Assembly: GCA_014802625.1 (NCBI GenBank) | Contig: JAAVBX010000005.1 | Coordinates: forward strand, 72,000 to 119,592 | DNA length: 47,593 nt | Direction: 5' to 3' | DNA from: a bacterium | Lineage (GTDB): Bacteria > Bacteroidota > Bacteroidia > Bacteroidales > Muribaculaceae | Part shown: piece by piece, positions 1-7,587 of the stretch | How the letters are laid out: every line of letters begins with the position of its first letter | Numbering within the stretch: position 1 is the first letter of the stretch | Program-made: the position numbers and the translations under genes | Notes under the pieces: model-generated | Told to the model about the DNA's origin: nothing | The model's database searches: none | What the model saw: only the letters and a program-made list of their open reading frames with translations

Positions 1-164
1 CGGAAGAGGATGTCGAAAGTGATGGCGGGGCGGGCGTGGCCGAGATGTGCGTCGCCGTAGACCGTCGGACCGCAGACATACATTCCGACCCTGCCTTCGT
101 GTAGGGGCCGGAAGGGCTGTTTGGTGCGGCTCAGCGTGTTGTAGACGCTTAGATTGTGTTGCAT
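1..164 (-). CDS. cysS: Cysteinyl-tRNA synthetase, N-terminal part (cut by window edge)
   Basis: Only the first 54 codons lie in the window; the gene runs off the left edge. The translation begins [15 protein letters not shown] and contains [18 protein letters not shown], the class I synthetase N-terminus typical of CysS. It combines the zinc-ligand Cys of CGPTVY with the HIGH-type motif HLGHAR. The enzyme charges tRNA-Cys with cysteine in the cytoplasm. The ATG at 162-164 fits the family's usual short lead before the CGPTVY motif. A two-tier hairpin about 40 bp upstream ends the preceding DUF3467 gene, so cysS is probably a separate transcription unit. The rest of the protein cannot be judged here. 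Confidence 0.93.
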   Translation of the reverse strand, partial: MQHNLSVYNTLSRTKQPFRPLHEGRVGMYVCGPTVYGDAHLGHARPAITFDILF

Positions 165-205
165 TTCGGGGTAGGAAGTTAAGTGTTTTGTATGGTAAAA
201 GAAAT

Positions 206-254
206 CCCGCCCGTCGGAATCCGGCCATGTTGCCGGAAATCTTGATCGGGCGGG
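206..254 (-). terminator. Two-tier hairpin terminator after the DUF3467 gene
   Basis: Arms CCCGCCCG (206-213) and CGGGCGGG (247-254) pair perfectly and enclose a second stem, CCGGC/GCCGG. On the minus strand the stem is followed by a T-rich stretch (ATTTCTTTTACC). It lies 19 bp past the DUF3467 stop and before cysS. Confidence 0.7.
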
Positions 255-272
255 AGAGGGTCAGAGTGAAGA

Positions 273-569
273 TCAGTTGTTGGCTGCGGCCGCGTTCTTG
301 GCGTTGCGGGGCTTGATTTCGCCGAACTGTGCCTCATACTTCTGCACATTGTCTGTGATGGCGAACATCAGCTGCTTTGCGTTCTCGGGGCTCATGATCA
401 CACGGCTTACCACGGGAGCCTGGGGCATGCCGGGAGCGGCGAAGATGAAGTCGATGAGGAACTCGTTGGGGCCATGACCGATCATGGCGAGATTGCTGTA
501 TTTGCCGTCGGCCATATCGGGACGAAGCTGGATCTGCAGCTGATTCTTGTTCTCGTTAGCGTTTGCCAT
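273..569 (-). CDS. DUF3467 domain protein
   Basis: A 98-residue soluble protein without signal peptide or membrane segment. Its features (IQLRPDMADGKYSNLAMIGH, a FxFAAPGMPQAPVVSRVIMSPENAK stretch, and an Ala/Asn-rich C-terminal tail) match the DUF3467 family, common as single-copy small proteins in Bacteroidetes. The molecular role is unknown. It has its own promoter inside the 3' end of lolD and its own terminator, so it is a monocistronic unit. The ATG at 567-569 is the only sensible start. Confidence 0.85.
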   Translation of the reverse strand: MANANENKNQLQIQLRPDMADGKYSNLAMIGHGPNEFLIDFIFAAPGMPQAPVVSRVIMSPENAKQLMFAITDNVQKYEAQFGEIKPRNAKNAAAANN

Positions 570-644
570 TGTTTTGCTTGATTATTATTTTTGATTATAG
601 GGCCGGGAATCCACTATTTCGCAACCCCGGCGGTGTTTATAATG

Positions 645-676
645 CGAAGATAGCAATTTTATTTGGATTCTCCAAA
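645..676 (-). promoter_or_regulatory. Bacteroidetes-type promoter for the DUF3467 gene
   Basis: On the minus strand TTTG (673-676), a 20-nt spacer and TATCTTCG (645-652) fit the TTTG-N19-21-TAnnTTTG promoter with one mismatch in the -7 box. The -33 and part of the -7 region overlap the last codons of lolD. Confidence 0.55.
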
Positions 677-1357
677 TTTTTCTTCCGAATCGGTCTGTCG
701 GGAGATGGATGTGATGCGTCCGTCTTCCATGCTGACCACCCTGTGGGCGATCGATGCGAGCGTCGGGTCGTGGGTGACGATGAGGAATGTGTGGCCGCGC
801 GTGGCGCATAGGCGGGAGATGATGGCGTGGATCTCCTCCCGGTTCCTGGAGTCGAGCGAGCCGGTCGGTTCATCGGCCAGGATGATGCGGGGATTATTGA
901 TGAGGGCGCGGGCGATGGCTGTCCGTTGTTTCTCTCCCCCGGAAAGCTCGGATGGACGATGGTCGAGCCTTTCGGCCAGACCGAGCAGCGTCAGCAGTTC
1001 GCGCGCCTCCTCCAGCACCTCTCTCCGTTTCCTGCCGGCTATCAGCCCCGGCATGGCCACATTCTCAAGGGCCGTGAATTCCGGAAGCAGCTCATGAAAT
1101 TGGAATATGAATCCGATATTCCTGTTTCGGAATTCGGCCAATTTCCGCTCTTTCAGCAGGGTTATGTCGGTGCCGTCGTAGCTGACCGTGCCGGAGTCGG
1201 GCCTGTCGAGCGACCCGGCTATCTGCAGCAGCGTTGTCTTCCCCGCTCCTGAGGGGCCGACGATGGCTACGATTTCCCCGCGTCCGACGCTGAGGCTTAC
1301 TCCTCCCAACACCTGCAGGTTGCCGTAGGATTTATATATGTTCTGTATTTCAATCAT
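659..1357 (-). CDS. lolD: ABC transporter ATP-binding protein, LolD/MacB type
   Basis: A 232-residue ABC ATPase predicted to power release of lipoproteins from the inner membrane (LolD with LolC/E permeases) or a related MacB-type exporter. Visible motifs are Walker A GPSGAGKT (34-41), Q-loop Gln86 in the LolD-like FQFHELLPEFTALENV, signature LSGGE (138-142), Walker B ILADEP (159-164) and H-loop His196. Length is normal for the family. It overlaps tcdA by 8 nt and is last in the rsmF-tcdA-lolD operon. No permease gene is adjacent, so the substrate is inferred from family only. Confidence 0.85.
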   Translation of the reverse strand: MIEIQNIYKSYGNLQVLGGVSLSVGRGEIVAIVGPSGAGKTTLLQIAGSLDRPDSGTVSYDGTDITLLKERKLAEFRNRNIGFIFQFHELLPEFTALENVAMPGLIAGRKRREVLEEARELLTLLGLAERLDHRPSELSGGEKQRTAIARALINNPRIILADEPTGSLDSRNREEIHAIISRLCATRGHTFLIVTHDPTLASIAHRVVSMEDGRITSISRQTDSEEKFGESK

Positions 1358-2093
1358 GGCTATGTTTCTGAAGGGATAGGCTCTTAATGACGTGTGAGGC
1401 GAGGAAGATCCCGAAGAGGGATGGTATGGTGGCGAGTGTCCCGTAGGAACTGCGTTTGTTAGGCAGGTCGAGATCGATGACTGAATGCCGGCGCGGTGCC
1501 TCGCTGCTCGCCACTACCTTCAGGGGGCGGCGGAGCCCCGACTTTTTGAGACGTTGTCTCACGGCTCGTGCCAGGCCATCCTCCGTCGTCTGCCACAGGT
1601 CGTTATATCCCACTTTCGAGGGGTCGATCCTTCCGCCGGCTCCCATTGAGGAGATTATGCGTATCCCCCGGCGCATACAGGCCTCTATGAGCGCCACCTT
1701 CGGGGCGACCGTATCGATGGCGTCGACCACGAAGTCGAAGCCTGTGTCGAGCAGACCGGGGATATTCTCTGCGGTAAGGAATTGCTGTATGGGCTCTACC
1801 CTTATGAGCGGATTTATCTGATGGAACCTTCTGGCGAACAGCTCCACCTTTGATTTGCCCACCGTGTCATGGAGGGCTATCAGCTGGCGGTTTATATTGG
1901 AGGGGGCCACATCGTCGGCATCGATCAGCGTCAGATGGCCCACGCCGGAACGTGCCAGCATCTCGGCTGCGTAGCCGCCGACACCCCCGACCCCTACGAC
2001 CAGCACACGGCTATTGCCCAGACATCGCAACGCATCGTCACCCAACAGTGTGCGCGTGCGGTCATCCCATTGTTCTATATCCTGATTCTCCAT
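1350..2093 (-). CDS. tcdA: tRNA threonylcarbamoyladenosine dehydratase (TcdA, ThiF/E1 family)
   Basis: A 247-residue E1-like enzyme. TcdA uses ATP to cyclise the t6A modification at position 37 of ANN-decoding tRNAs to ct6A. Visible are the nucleotide-binding loop GVGGVGG (34-40), the acidic LIDADDV (56-62) with SNINRQ (65-70) typical of ThiF/MoeB/TcdA, and a long segment PSKVGYNDLWQTTEDGLAR (about 158-176) characteristic of YgdL/CsdL rather than ThiF or MoeB. It overlaps the rsmF-like gene by 19 nt and lolD by 8 nt, suggesting translational coupling. Its position next to an rRNA methylase suggests an RNA-modification operon. Confidence 0.88.
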   Translation of the reverse strand: MENQDIEQWDDRTRTLLGDDALRCLGNSRVLVVGVGGVGGYAAEMLARSGVGHLTLIDADDVAPSNINRQLIALHDTVGKSKVELFARRFHQINPLIRVEPIQQFLTAENIPGLLDTGFDFVVDAIDTVAPKVALIEACMRRGIRIISSMGAGGRIDPSKVGYNDLWQTTEDGLARAVRQRLKKSGLRRPLKVVASSEAPRRHSVIDLDLPNKRSSYGTLATIPSLFGIFLASHVIKSLSLQKHSHD

Positions 2094-3544
2094 GGTGCCG
2101 GGAAAAGATTATTGGCGCGGTTGCCGATGTTTTTCATAAGGCCGAGGGGAAGTCCGTTGCAGGTCACTGCTACATATCCCTTCGGTGTCCCTTCGGGCAA
2201 TTGTATGGCGTCGCGGCGCAGATAGCGAAGTGCCTCCTCCTCCGTCAGGGCTACTTTGGGGAAGGCATCCGGGGAGATTGCCGAGGAGAGCACGATTCGT
2301 GAATCCGGTATAAGGTCCCGTCCCTTGAGTTCGGCTGCCGGTAAACCGGCTCCGGTCACTCTCACGCCCCCTTGTCGGAGGATGGCGAGAGGTCGGGAGG
2401 CCATTGCCGGGAGCGCGGTGATGAGGTTTCCGTTCTGTTCGAATTGCATATCCCAGTCGGGGGCATACCATTCGTCGAGCCGGCGTCTATGTTCATCGGT
2501 CAGCGCGAAAGATGTATTACGCTCCTGCTTCCCCTTTTGCTTCCCTTTGGATTTATCTTTCGGTTTCTCCGGGACGTGTCTGTCGGTAGGGGAGGGGGCA
2601 CCCTCGTTTTCAAGATAGGGGAGCAACTTTCCCGGTTTGCGGAATACGCTTAAATATAACCCCTCACCCCGCGTAAGATGAGGCATGAAACGGAGAGCCT
2701 CTACATCGGGGAGGAGCGACCTGCCGACGTTCTCTATTCCTGACAGACCGAGGCTGTCGGCACTCACCGGTTCGAGCCCGAGTTCGTCGCGTATGAATCG
2801 GGAGTTAAGTTCATCCTCCTCCGGATTGAAGGTGCAGGTGCTGTAGATAAGGTAACCTCCGGGGCGGAGGGTGGATACGATATTGGATAGGATATCGCGT
2901 TGGAGGGCGGCGCATTCCTCCACAAGTCGCGGAGTCCATTGACGGCGGGCCTCCTCATCCTTACGCATCATCCCTTCACCGGAACATGGAGCGTCGACGG
3001 CGATTATATCGAACATTTCGGGGAGGCCGGCATAGTCGGAGGCTGCGGCTCCTGTGGTAATGACTGCGGGATAACCCCATTTCTCAAGGTTCTCGCGGAG
3101 AATCTTTCCTCGGGTAGGCACATACTCGTTGGCCACGGCCACCGAGCCGTCAGGCAGAGCGTTGATCATGGCGGTGGTCTTTCCTCCGGGGGCGGCGCAG
3201 AAGTCAAGCAGAGTCATGGGAACGTGGCCGTTGGCGGCCACTATGCGTCCGACTACCTGCTGATGAATCATAGAGGAGGGATCCTGCACATAGAACCCAC
3301 CCGCGTGGAGCGAGGGATTGAGCGTGAATAGAGGTCGTTGAGGAAGATAATAACCATCCTCACACCATGTCACACTTTCCGCGAGGTCATATCCGAGGGT
3401 ATCCGGTGCCGGCATCTTCCGGTTGTTGAGGCGTACTCCCACGCATGGCTCAGAGGAGAGAGCCTTCAGGAGCGCCTCTGCGTCGAGCTCCGGCAACTCC
3501 CTCATTTTTGCCGCGAATTCGGCCGGTATATCAGTCTGCAACAT
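2075..3544 (-). CDS. rsmF: RsmF/NOL1-NOP2-Sun family RNA m5C methyltransferase
   Basis: A 489-residue SAM-dependent RNA cytosine-5 methyltransferase, probably acting on 16S rRNA. Motif I is DFCAAPGGKT (114-123). The two family cysteines are Cys187 in DAPCSGEG and Cys237 in STCTFNPEED. A C-terminal domain (about 370-489) resembles the RsmF_methylt_CI plus PUA-like tail, reached through a Lys-rich linker around residues 330-350. I chose the ATG at 3542-3544 rather than one 18 codons upstream because a perfect TTTG-N20-TATATTTG promoter sits at 3568-3599. Transcription would then start downstream of that earlier ATG. It is first in the operon with tcdA and lolD. Confidence 0.88.
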   Translation of the reverse strand: MLQTDIPAEFAAKMRELPELDAEALLKALSSEPCVGVRLNNRKMPAPDTLGYDLAESVTWCEDGYYLPQRPLFTLNPSLHAGGFYVQDPSSMIHQQVVGRIVAANGHVPMTLLDFCAAPGGKTTAMINALPDGSVAVANEYVPTRGKILRENLEKWGYPAVITTGAAASDYAGLPEMFDIIAVDAPCSGEGMMRKDEEARRQWTPRLVEECAALQRDILSNIVSTLRPGGYLIYSTCTFNPEEDELNSRFIRDELGLEPVSADSLGLSGIENVGRSLLPDVEALRFMPHLTRGEGLYLSVFRKPGKLLPYLENEGAPSPTDRHVPEKPKDKSKGKQKGKQERNTSFALTDEHRRRLDEWYAPDWDMQFEQNGNLITALPAMASRPLAILRQGGVRVTGAGLPAAELKGRDLIPDSRIVLSSAISPDAFPKVALTEEEALRYLRRDAIQLPEGTPKGYVAVTCNGLPLGLMKNIGNRANNLFPAPWRIRI

Positions 3545-3567
3545 AAAGATCGTCACTTTTTCGAGCG

Positions 3568-3599
3568 CAAATATACACAGAATTCCTCTCTTTCCCAAA
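3568..3599 (-). promoter_or_regulatory. Consensus promoter of the rsmF-tcdA-lolD operon
   Basis: Minus-strand TTTG (3596-3599), exactly 20 nt, then TATATTTG (3568-3575). The expected transcription start is about 3560, giving a leader of roughly 15-20 nt before the ATG at 3544. Confidence 0.75.
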
Positions 3600-3659
3600 A
3601 ATCACCGTGAAGTTGTTTGCATTGCCGCGATAAATCCCATCCTCATCAACCTCCGTTTA

Positions 3660-3803
3660 GTTACGCTGCAATTATCCCCGCCCATTTGTAGGGACGCGAA
3701 TTTTCGCGTCCGCGTCGGCATACGTCCGGTTACGCCGCATTCATCCGTGTCCGCCCCATTCATCCAATTTGTATGTCCCCGAATTTTCGCGTCCGCGTCG
3801 GCC
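3660..3803. repeat. Two tandem copies of a GC-rich palindromic repeat unit
   Basis: Unit 1 (about 3660-3726) and unit 2 (about 3729-3803) share the order GTTACGCYGCA, ATCC, ATTTGTA and then a core around TTTTCGCGTCCGCGTCGGC. In unit 1 the core begins GACGCGAATTTTCGCGTC, a palindrome with 8-bp arms able to form a hairpin. Unit 2 carries a CC in place of the left arm's GACGCG. A third unit lies past the ATPase gene at 5492-5557. Between rsmF and the ATPase gene (3600-4003) I see no convincing gene; short open frames here run through the repeats. Confidence 0.75.
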
Positions 3804-4003
3804 AAGCGTGAAGATATACTCAATAAATAAGTATTTCATAACCTAAGTATGGTATAGCTGCTGACTCATATCAACATTTACCGTTCTTTCTTTCTACGTT
3901 CCATTATCTTTACACTATTAATGTAAGATGATTATTTATATGATGGTAACATCACTTTATATATAAAAAATGTCGAGATAAAGTGAAGAAACTGTCTCAT
4001 TGT

Positions 4004-4034
4004 ATTGATGGTGAGAGAAAATGTATTATCTTTG
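4004..4034 (+). promoter_or_regulatory. Promoter of the ATPase-DUF234 gene
   Basis: ATTG (4004-4007), 19 nt, TATCTTTG (4027-4034). The start codon is at 4044, only 9 nt past the -7 box, so the transcript would have almost no leader. Confidence 0.6.
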
Positions 4035-4043
4035 CACACGAAT

Positions 4044-5477
4044 ATGGAACAGCTACAGAACTTTATTGGAAGAGAGAAGGAACGTGGGGAGCTTGACAGG
4101 TGTCTTGCCTCCAATCGTTCAGAACTTGTCATTGTGTATGGTCGCCGACGAGTAGGCAAGACTTTTCTGGTTGAACAGCACTTCAATCAGACATTCGATT
4201 TCTGGTATGTCGGGAGACGCAAGATTCCTACAAGGGAACAGTTGCGGCAATTCGGAAGGGCATTGACCAGATTTTCCGGTCAAGCTTATAGCTTTTCTAC
4301 CTGGTTTGAGGCCTTTGATGCCCTTGAAGATTATCTTGATACATTACCCTATGATAGGAAGAAGGTAGTCTTTATTGATGAGATGCCTTGGATAGACAGA
4401 GTGCATTCAAACTTTGTACTCGCTCTTGAAGGTTTCTGGAATGGATATGCGATGAGCCGGGCTGACATCATGCTTATCGCAACGGGATCAGCCACATCAT
4501 GGATGCGTGATAAGCTAATAGAAAACAAAGGAGGTCTTCATGCAAGGATTACAAGTCAGCTTCACATAGCTCCTTTTACACTTGGAGAAACAGAAAAGTA
4601 TCTTGAAAATATTGGTATAGAATGGGACAGATATCAAATCTTACAGACTTATATGGTTCTTGGTGGCGTACCGTTCTACTACAGTCTTCTTGATCCTGGA
4701 CTTAGCCTCTGTCAGAATATCGATATGTTGTTCTTCCAATCAGATGGTAAACTCAAGTATGAGTTTGATGAGTTGTACACGGCATTGTTCAAGTATGCAG
4801 ACAGGTATATTGACGTTGTCAAGGCCTTAAGCAGTCATAAATACGGCATGACGTTCAATGAACTGGAGCATACTGTAAAGATTGGAGGGGGACAACTTAC
4901 TAAAATTTTGAAGAATCTTGAACGTTGTGACTTTATAGACCGGTGGTCCCAGTATGGTAACAAAAAACGTGAGGAAGTATTACGTCTTACTGATTTCTAT
5001 ACCCTCTTTTACTATAAATTCATTGACTCCAGAAATATTCGGGAAGAACAATGGTGGAGTAAGAACAGCAATTCTTCGGCTGTCAGTTCATGGATGGGTA
5101 CAAGTTTCGAGATGGTATGCCTGAAACATAATCAGAACATCAAAGATGCTCTCGGTTTGCAGGTCATCTCAACAGAAACGACGACCTGGCACTGTAATCC
5201 GAATGAGCAGGAAAATACTCCCGGTGCTCAGATTGATATGATTATTGAACGCGCAGATAGAATCATTCATTTGTGTGAGATAAAATTTTCCATAGACAAA
5301 TACAATATTTCAAAGGATTATGAGAACCGGCTTCGCGAACGTGCATCTCTGTTCCGTTATCTGACCAAGAATAAGAAATCACTTGTGCATACCTTTATAA
5401 CCACTTATGGAGTGGCAAATGGAAAGAATAAAAGTATTGTCCATAGTGAGGTAACAATGGATAATCTTTTTTCTTAA
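4044..5477 (+). CDS. ATP-binding protein, archaeal-type ATPase with DUF234 nuclease-like C-terminus
   Basis: A 477-residue protein of the AAA/STAND-like 'archaeal ATPase' class with a C-terminal DUF234 domain. The N-terminus shows IGREKE, Walker A GRRRVGKT (33-40) and Walker B-like VVFIDEMPWID (about 109-119). A winged-helix-like region lies around residues 260-310. The C-terminus has QIDMIIERADRIIHLCEIKF, an Asp ... Glu-x-Lys pattern like PD-(D/E)XK nucleases. Function is not established for the family; DNA processing or a mobile/defence role is inference. The ATG at 4044 was chosen because the promoter -7 box overlaps the earlier ATG. The gene is visibly AT-richer than its neighbours and is bracketed by copies of one repeat, suggesting acquisition. 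Confidence 0.82.
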   Translation: MEQLQNFIGREKERGELDRCLASNRSELVIVYGRRRVGKTFLVEQHFNQTFDFWYVGRRKIPTREQLRQFGRALTRFSGQAYSFSTWFEAFDALEDYLDTLPYDRKKVVFIDEMPWIDRVHSNFVLALEGFWNGYAMSRADIMLIATGSATSWMRDKLIENKGGLHARITSQLHIAPFTLGETEKYLENIGIEWDRYQILQTYMVLGGVPFYYSLLDPGLSLCQNIDMLFFQSDGKLKYEFDELYTALFKYADRYIDVVKALSSHKYGMTFNELEHTVKIGGGQLTKILKNLERCDFIDRWSQYGNKKREEVLRLTDFYTLFYYKFIDSRNIREEQWWSKNSNSSAVSSWMGTSFEMVCLKHNQNIKDALGLQVISTETTTWHCNPNEQENTPGAQIDMIIERADRIIHLCEIKFSIDKYNISKDYENRLRERASLFRYLTKNKKSLVHTFITTYGVANGKNKSIVHSEVTMDNLFS

Positions 5478-5491
5478 TTGTTGAAAAGTTT

Positions 5492-5557
5492 GGTTACGCC
5501 TCCATTCATCCGATTTGTATGCCCGCGAATTTTCGCGTCCGCGTCGGCATATGCGTC
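5492..5557. repeat. Third copy of the GC-rich palindromic repeat
   Basis: It starts GGTTACGCCTCCATTCATCC and contains GCGAATTTTCGCGTCCGCG followed by TCGGCATA, in the same orientation as the units at 3660-3803. It begins 14 nt after the ATPase stop codon, so direct repeats flank that gene about 1.75 kb apart. Confidence 0.75.
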
Positions 5558-5582
5558 AGATTGGCAGATCATTGTATATGGA

Positions 5583-5801
5583 TCATTTATTTCCGACCGG
5601 ATATTTTTTGTATAGCAGGAATAGCGCGGCGGAACCGATCAGCGCAAACGGCACACCGACCATATTTGCCACAGTCATGCCGCCCAATACTATCGCTACT
5701 GATTCCGCCCGTCGAGCCTCAGTGGCAATCCTTTCCGCCGCAATTGCCGCTGCCCCGAAGAATGCTCCAGGAGGAAGACCCGATATGAAGCGAAACACCA
5801 T
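5583..5801 (-). pseudogene. Relic of an AraJ-type MFS transporter with internal deletion
   Basis: The 72-codon frame reads FRFISGLPPGAFFGAAAIAA and later GGMTVANMVGVPF. Both match the AraJ/arabinose-efflux MFS region around transmembrane helices 4-5 (roughly residues 95-145 of a 390-residue transporter). It then runs straight into a single hydrophobic segment (ALIGSAALFLLYKKY) and a stop, which looks like the transporter's extreme C-terminus. The N-terminal helices and the middle of the protein are absent. It has no promoter that I can see and directly abuts the third repeat copy. The most economical reading is an eroded gene left by recombination at the repeats. Confidence 0.65.
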
Positions 5802-5840
5802 TTGAGCGACTGCAATATGTTTTATAACATATTTAAATAA

Positions 5841-5871
5841 TTTGTCGTTGACATGACATTTGATAATTTTG
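5841..5871 (+). promoter_or_regulatory. Consensus promoter of the starch operon
   Basis: TTTG (5841-5844), 19 nt, TAATTTTG (5864-5871), a full match. The predicted leader before the ATG at 5950 is about 70 nt. Confidence 0.72.
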
Positions 5872-5949
5872 TAGTCGGTTTAATATTCTTTCACTTGCCC
5901 GTGTCGTGTGAGCGACTATGGCAGGATTAATTCTTACATGTTTTTTCCA

Positions 5950-7569
5950 ATGAAGAAATTACTTTTTTCGTCGTTGGCGTTAGGGTTGTGGCTGTCTTGT
6001 CTTGCCGACGGACAGAACGCCCGCATTACAACGTCGCCCTCCCCTGCGGTGAGCAATAAGCCGGTGGAGGTGACCATAACGACCGGCGATCTCGGATCGG
6101 AGGTGTTTTGCTACACCTGGTGCAAATCCCTTAACGGGGTGGAAAAGAATCCGGAATGGACGTGGGACGGTGTGAATACCGATAAATTCCGCATGAACGG
6201 AAGCAACGGCAATTACACGTTCACGATCAACAGTATCAAGGAGTTTTACGGGCTTACCGATGATGAACTCGCCGGGCTGACAAGTCTGGGATTCATCGCC
6301 AAAAACACTTACGGCGGCCAGACCTCCGACCTTTTCATCGAGGTGGTGCAGGGCCGGCGTGACGCCTACTCCGGAGGGGAGGGAACTCCCGAATCCCCCT
6401 TTATCCTGAAGACTCCCGCAGATCTCAAGGCTTTTGCCGAAACTCCCGCCGATTGGGGGACCGGATGCTTTATCCGACTTGAATCGGATATCGATGCCTC
6501 GGCTCTTACCGGCAGCATCGGATCGAAATCCATCCCCTTCTCCGCTACATTCGATGGGAATGGCTACTGTATCAAAAATCTTGATCTGCACGCAGAGACC
6601 ACGGGATCGGCTGCGGGTCTATTTGGCGTAGTGAAGGGTGGCACGATCACCGATCTCGGGCTGACCGATGCGGCTGTAGAGGGTAAGACTTATGTGGGTC
6701 TCCTTGCAGGTTATCTTGAGTCGGGTTCCATCGAACGTTGCTTCACCTCGGGAACTGTAAGCGGCACATCCATCTGTGTCGGCGGCCTTGTCGGTGAGAA
6801 TGTCGCCGGAGTGGTGCGTGACTGTTATTCGGGAGCGAAAGTCATCAACTCCGAAGACTATGCCACCGGCGGTCTCGCGGGCAAGAACTCCGGCGTGATC
6901 TCCAATACCTATGCGGCCGGTGAAGTTGAAGGGTACGATTATGTGGGCGGACTCATCGGAGCCAATTACGGAACGGTCAAAAACTCGGTCGCTCTTAATA
7001 AATCAGTGACGGCCTACAATGATTTCGTGGCCAGATTCGGCGGCAACAACAACTCACGCAACATCTCATCAGATAATTACAGCTGGGATGAAATCAAGGC
7101 CGGCCATTTCGTATGGACCTCTCATGGAGATCACGCATTGATGCAATATTCCACTGATTTGCGGAATACCGCCAAATTCGAGTCGCTGACCGGCTGGGAT
7201 TTCGAGAACGTATGGGAATGGAAAACCGACAATGGACGGGAGTTCCCCGCCCTGAGGGGTATGACGGGTCAGAAGTGTCCACTGCCCGAACTCTATTTCC
7301 AGATTTCCACGGCGGTGGAGGGAGTAGGGGATGTCGCCGCTATCATGGTGGGGCCGAATCCTACATCGGGTGAACTGCGTATCACCTCCGGAGCCGGAAT
7401 CATGGATTACGCCCTGTTTACTCTCAATGGCAGCACTGTCCTTATGGGTGACGGCGCCGACGCGACCGACATCTCCATCGATTTAAGTGATTTCGGGGTC
7501 GGCCTCTATATTCTGCAGGTAGCCGAAACAGGCGGAAGTAAAAGTATATTCAAAATCGTAAAGAAATAA
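5950..7569 (+). CDS. Secreted GLUG-repeat protein with type IX secretion sorting domain
   Basis: A 539-residue exported protein. The ATG at 5950 starts a clear signal peptide (MKKLLFSSLALGLWLSCLADG); earlier in-frame ATGs would spoil it. Residues about 22-135 form a beta-sandwich-like module rich in Thr, Trp and Gly, of the kind seen in outer-surface starch-binding proteins. Residues about 150-360 hold a right-handed-beta-helix-like region with GLUG motifs (GLLAGYLESG, GGLVGENVAG, GGLAGKNSG, GGLIGANYG). The last about 75 residues (GPNPTSGELRI ... GLYILQVAETGGSKSIFKIV) are a T9SS type A sorting domain. The stop is 18 nt before the amylase gene, so the pair is probably co-transcribed. A role in adhesion to or binding of glycan near the cell surface is inference. 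Confidence 0.8.
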   Translation: MKKLLFSSLALGLWLSCLADGQNARITTSPSPAVSNKPVEVTITTGDLGSEVFCYTWCKSLNGVEKNPEWTWDGVNTDKFRMNGSNGNYTFTINSIKEFYGLTDDELAGLTSLGFIAKNTYGGQTSDLFIEVVQGRRDAYSGGEGTPESPFILKTPADLKAFAETPADWGTGCFIRLESDIDASALTGSIGSKSIPFSATFDGNGYCIKNLDLHAETTGSAAGLFGVVKGGTITDLGLTDAAVEGKTYVGLLAGYLESGSIERCFTSGTVSGTSICVGGLVGENVAGVVRDCYSGAKVINSEDYATGGLAGKNSGVISNTYAAGEVEGYDYVGGLIGANYGTVKNSVALNKSVTAYNDFVARFGGNNNSRNISSDNYSWDEIKAGHFVWTSHGDHALMQYSTDLRNTAKFESLTGWDFENVWEWKTDNGREFPALRGMTGQKCPLPELYFQISTAVEGVGDVAAIMVGPNPTSGELRITSGAGIMDYALFTLNGSTVLMGDGADATDISIDLSDFGVGLYILQVAETGGSKSIFKIVKK

Positions 7570-7587
7570 ACTCCTCCCTACAGCATA

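Noticed and set aside
2766..2790. GGTTCGAGCCCGAGTTCG, resembling a tRNA T-arm
   Set aside because: It lies inside the rsmF-like coding sequence and no matching acceptor, D or anticodon arms are present.
3602..3830. Open frames of 73 and 135 codons on both strands through the 3.7-kb repeats
   Set aside because: They are generated by the GC-rich palindromic repeat and have no homology features or start context.
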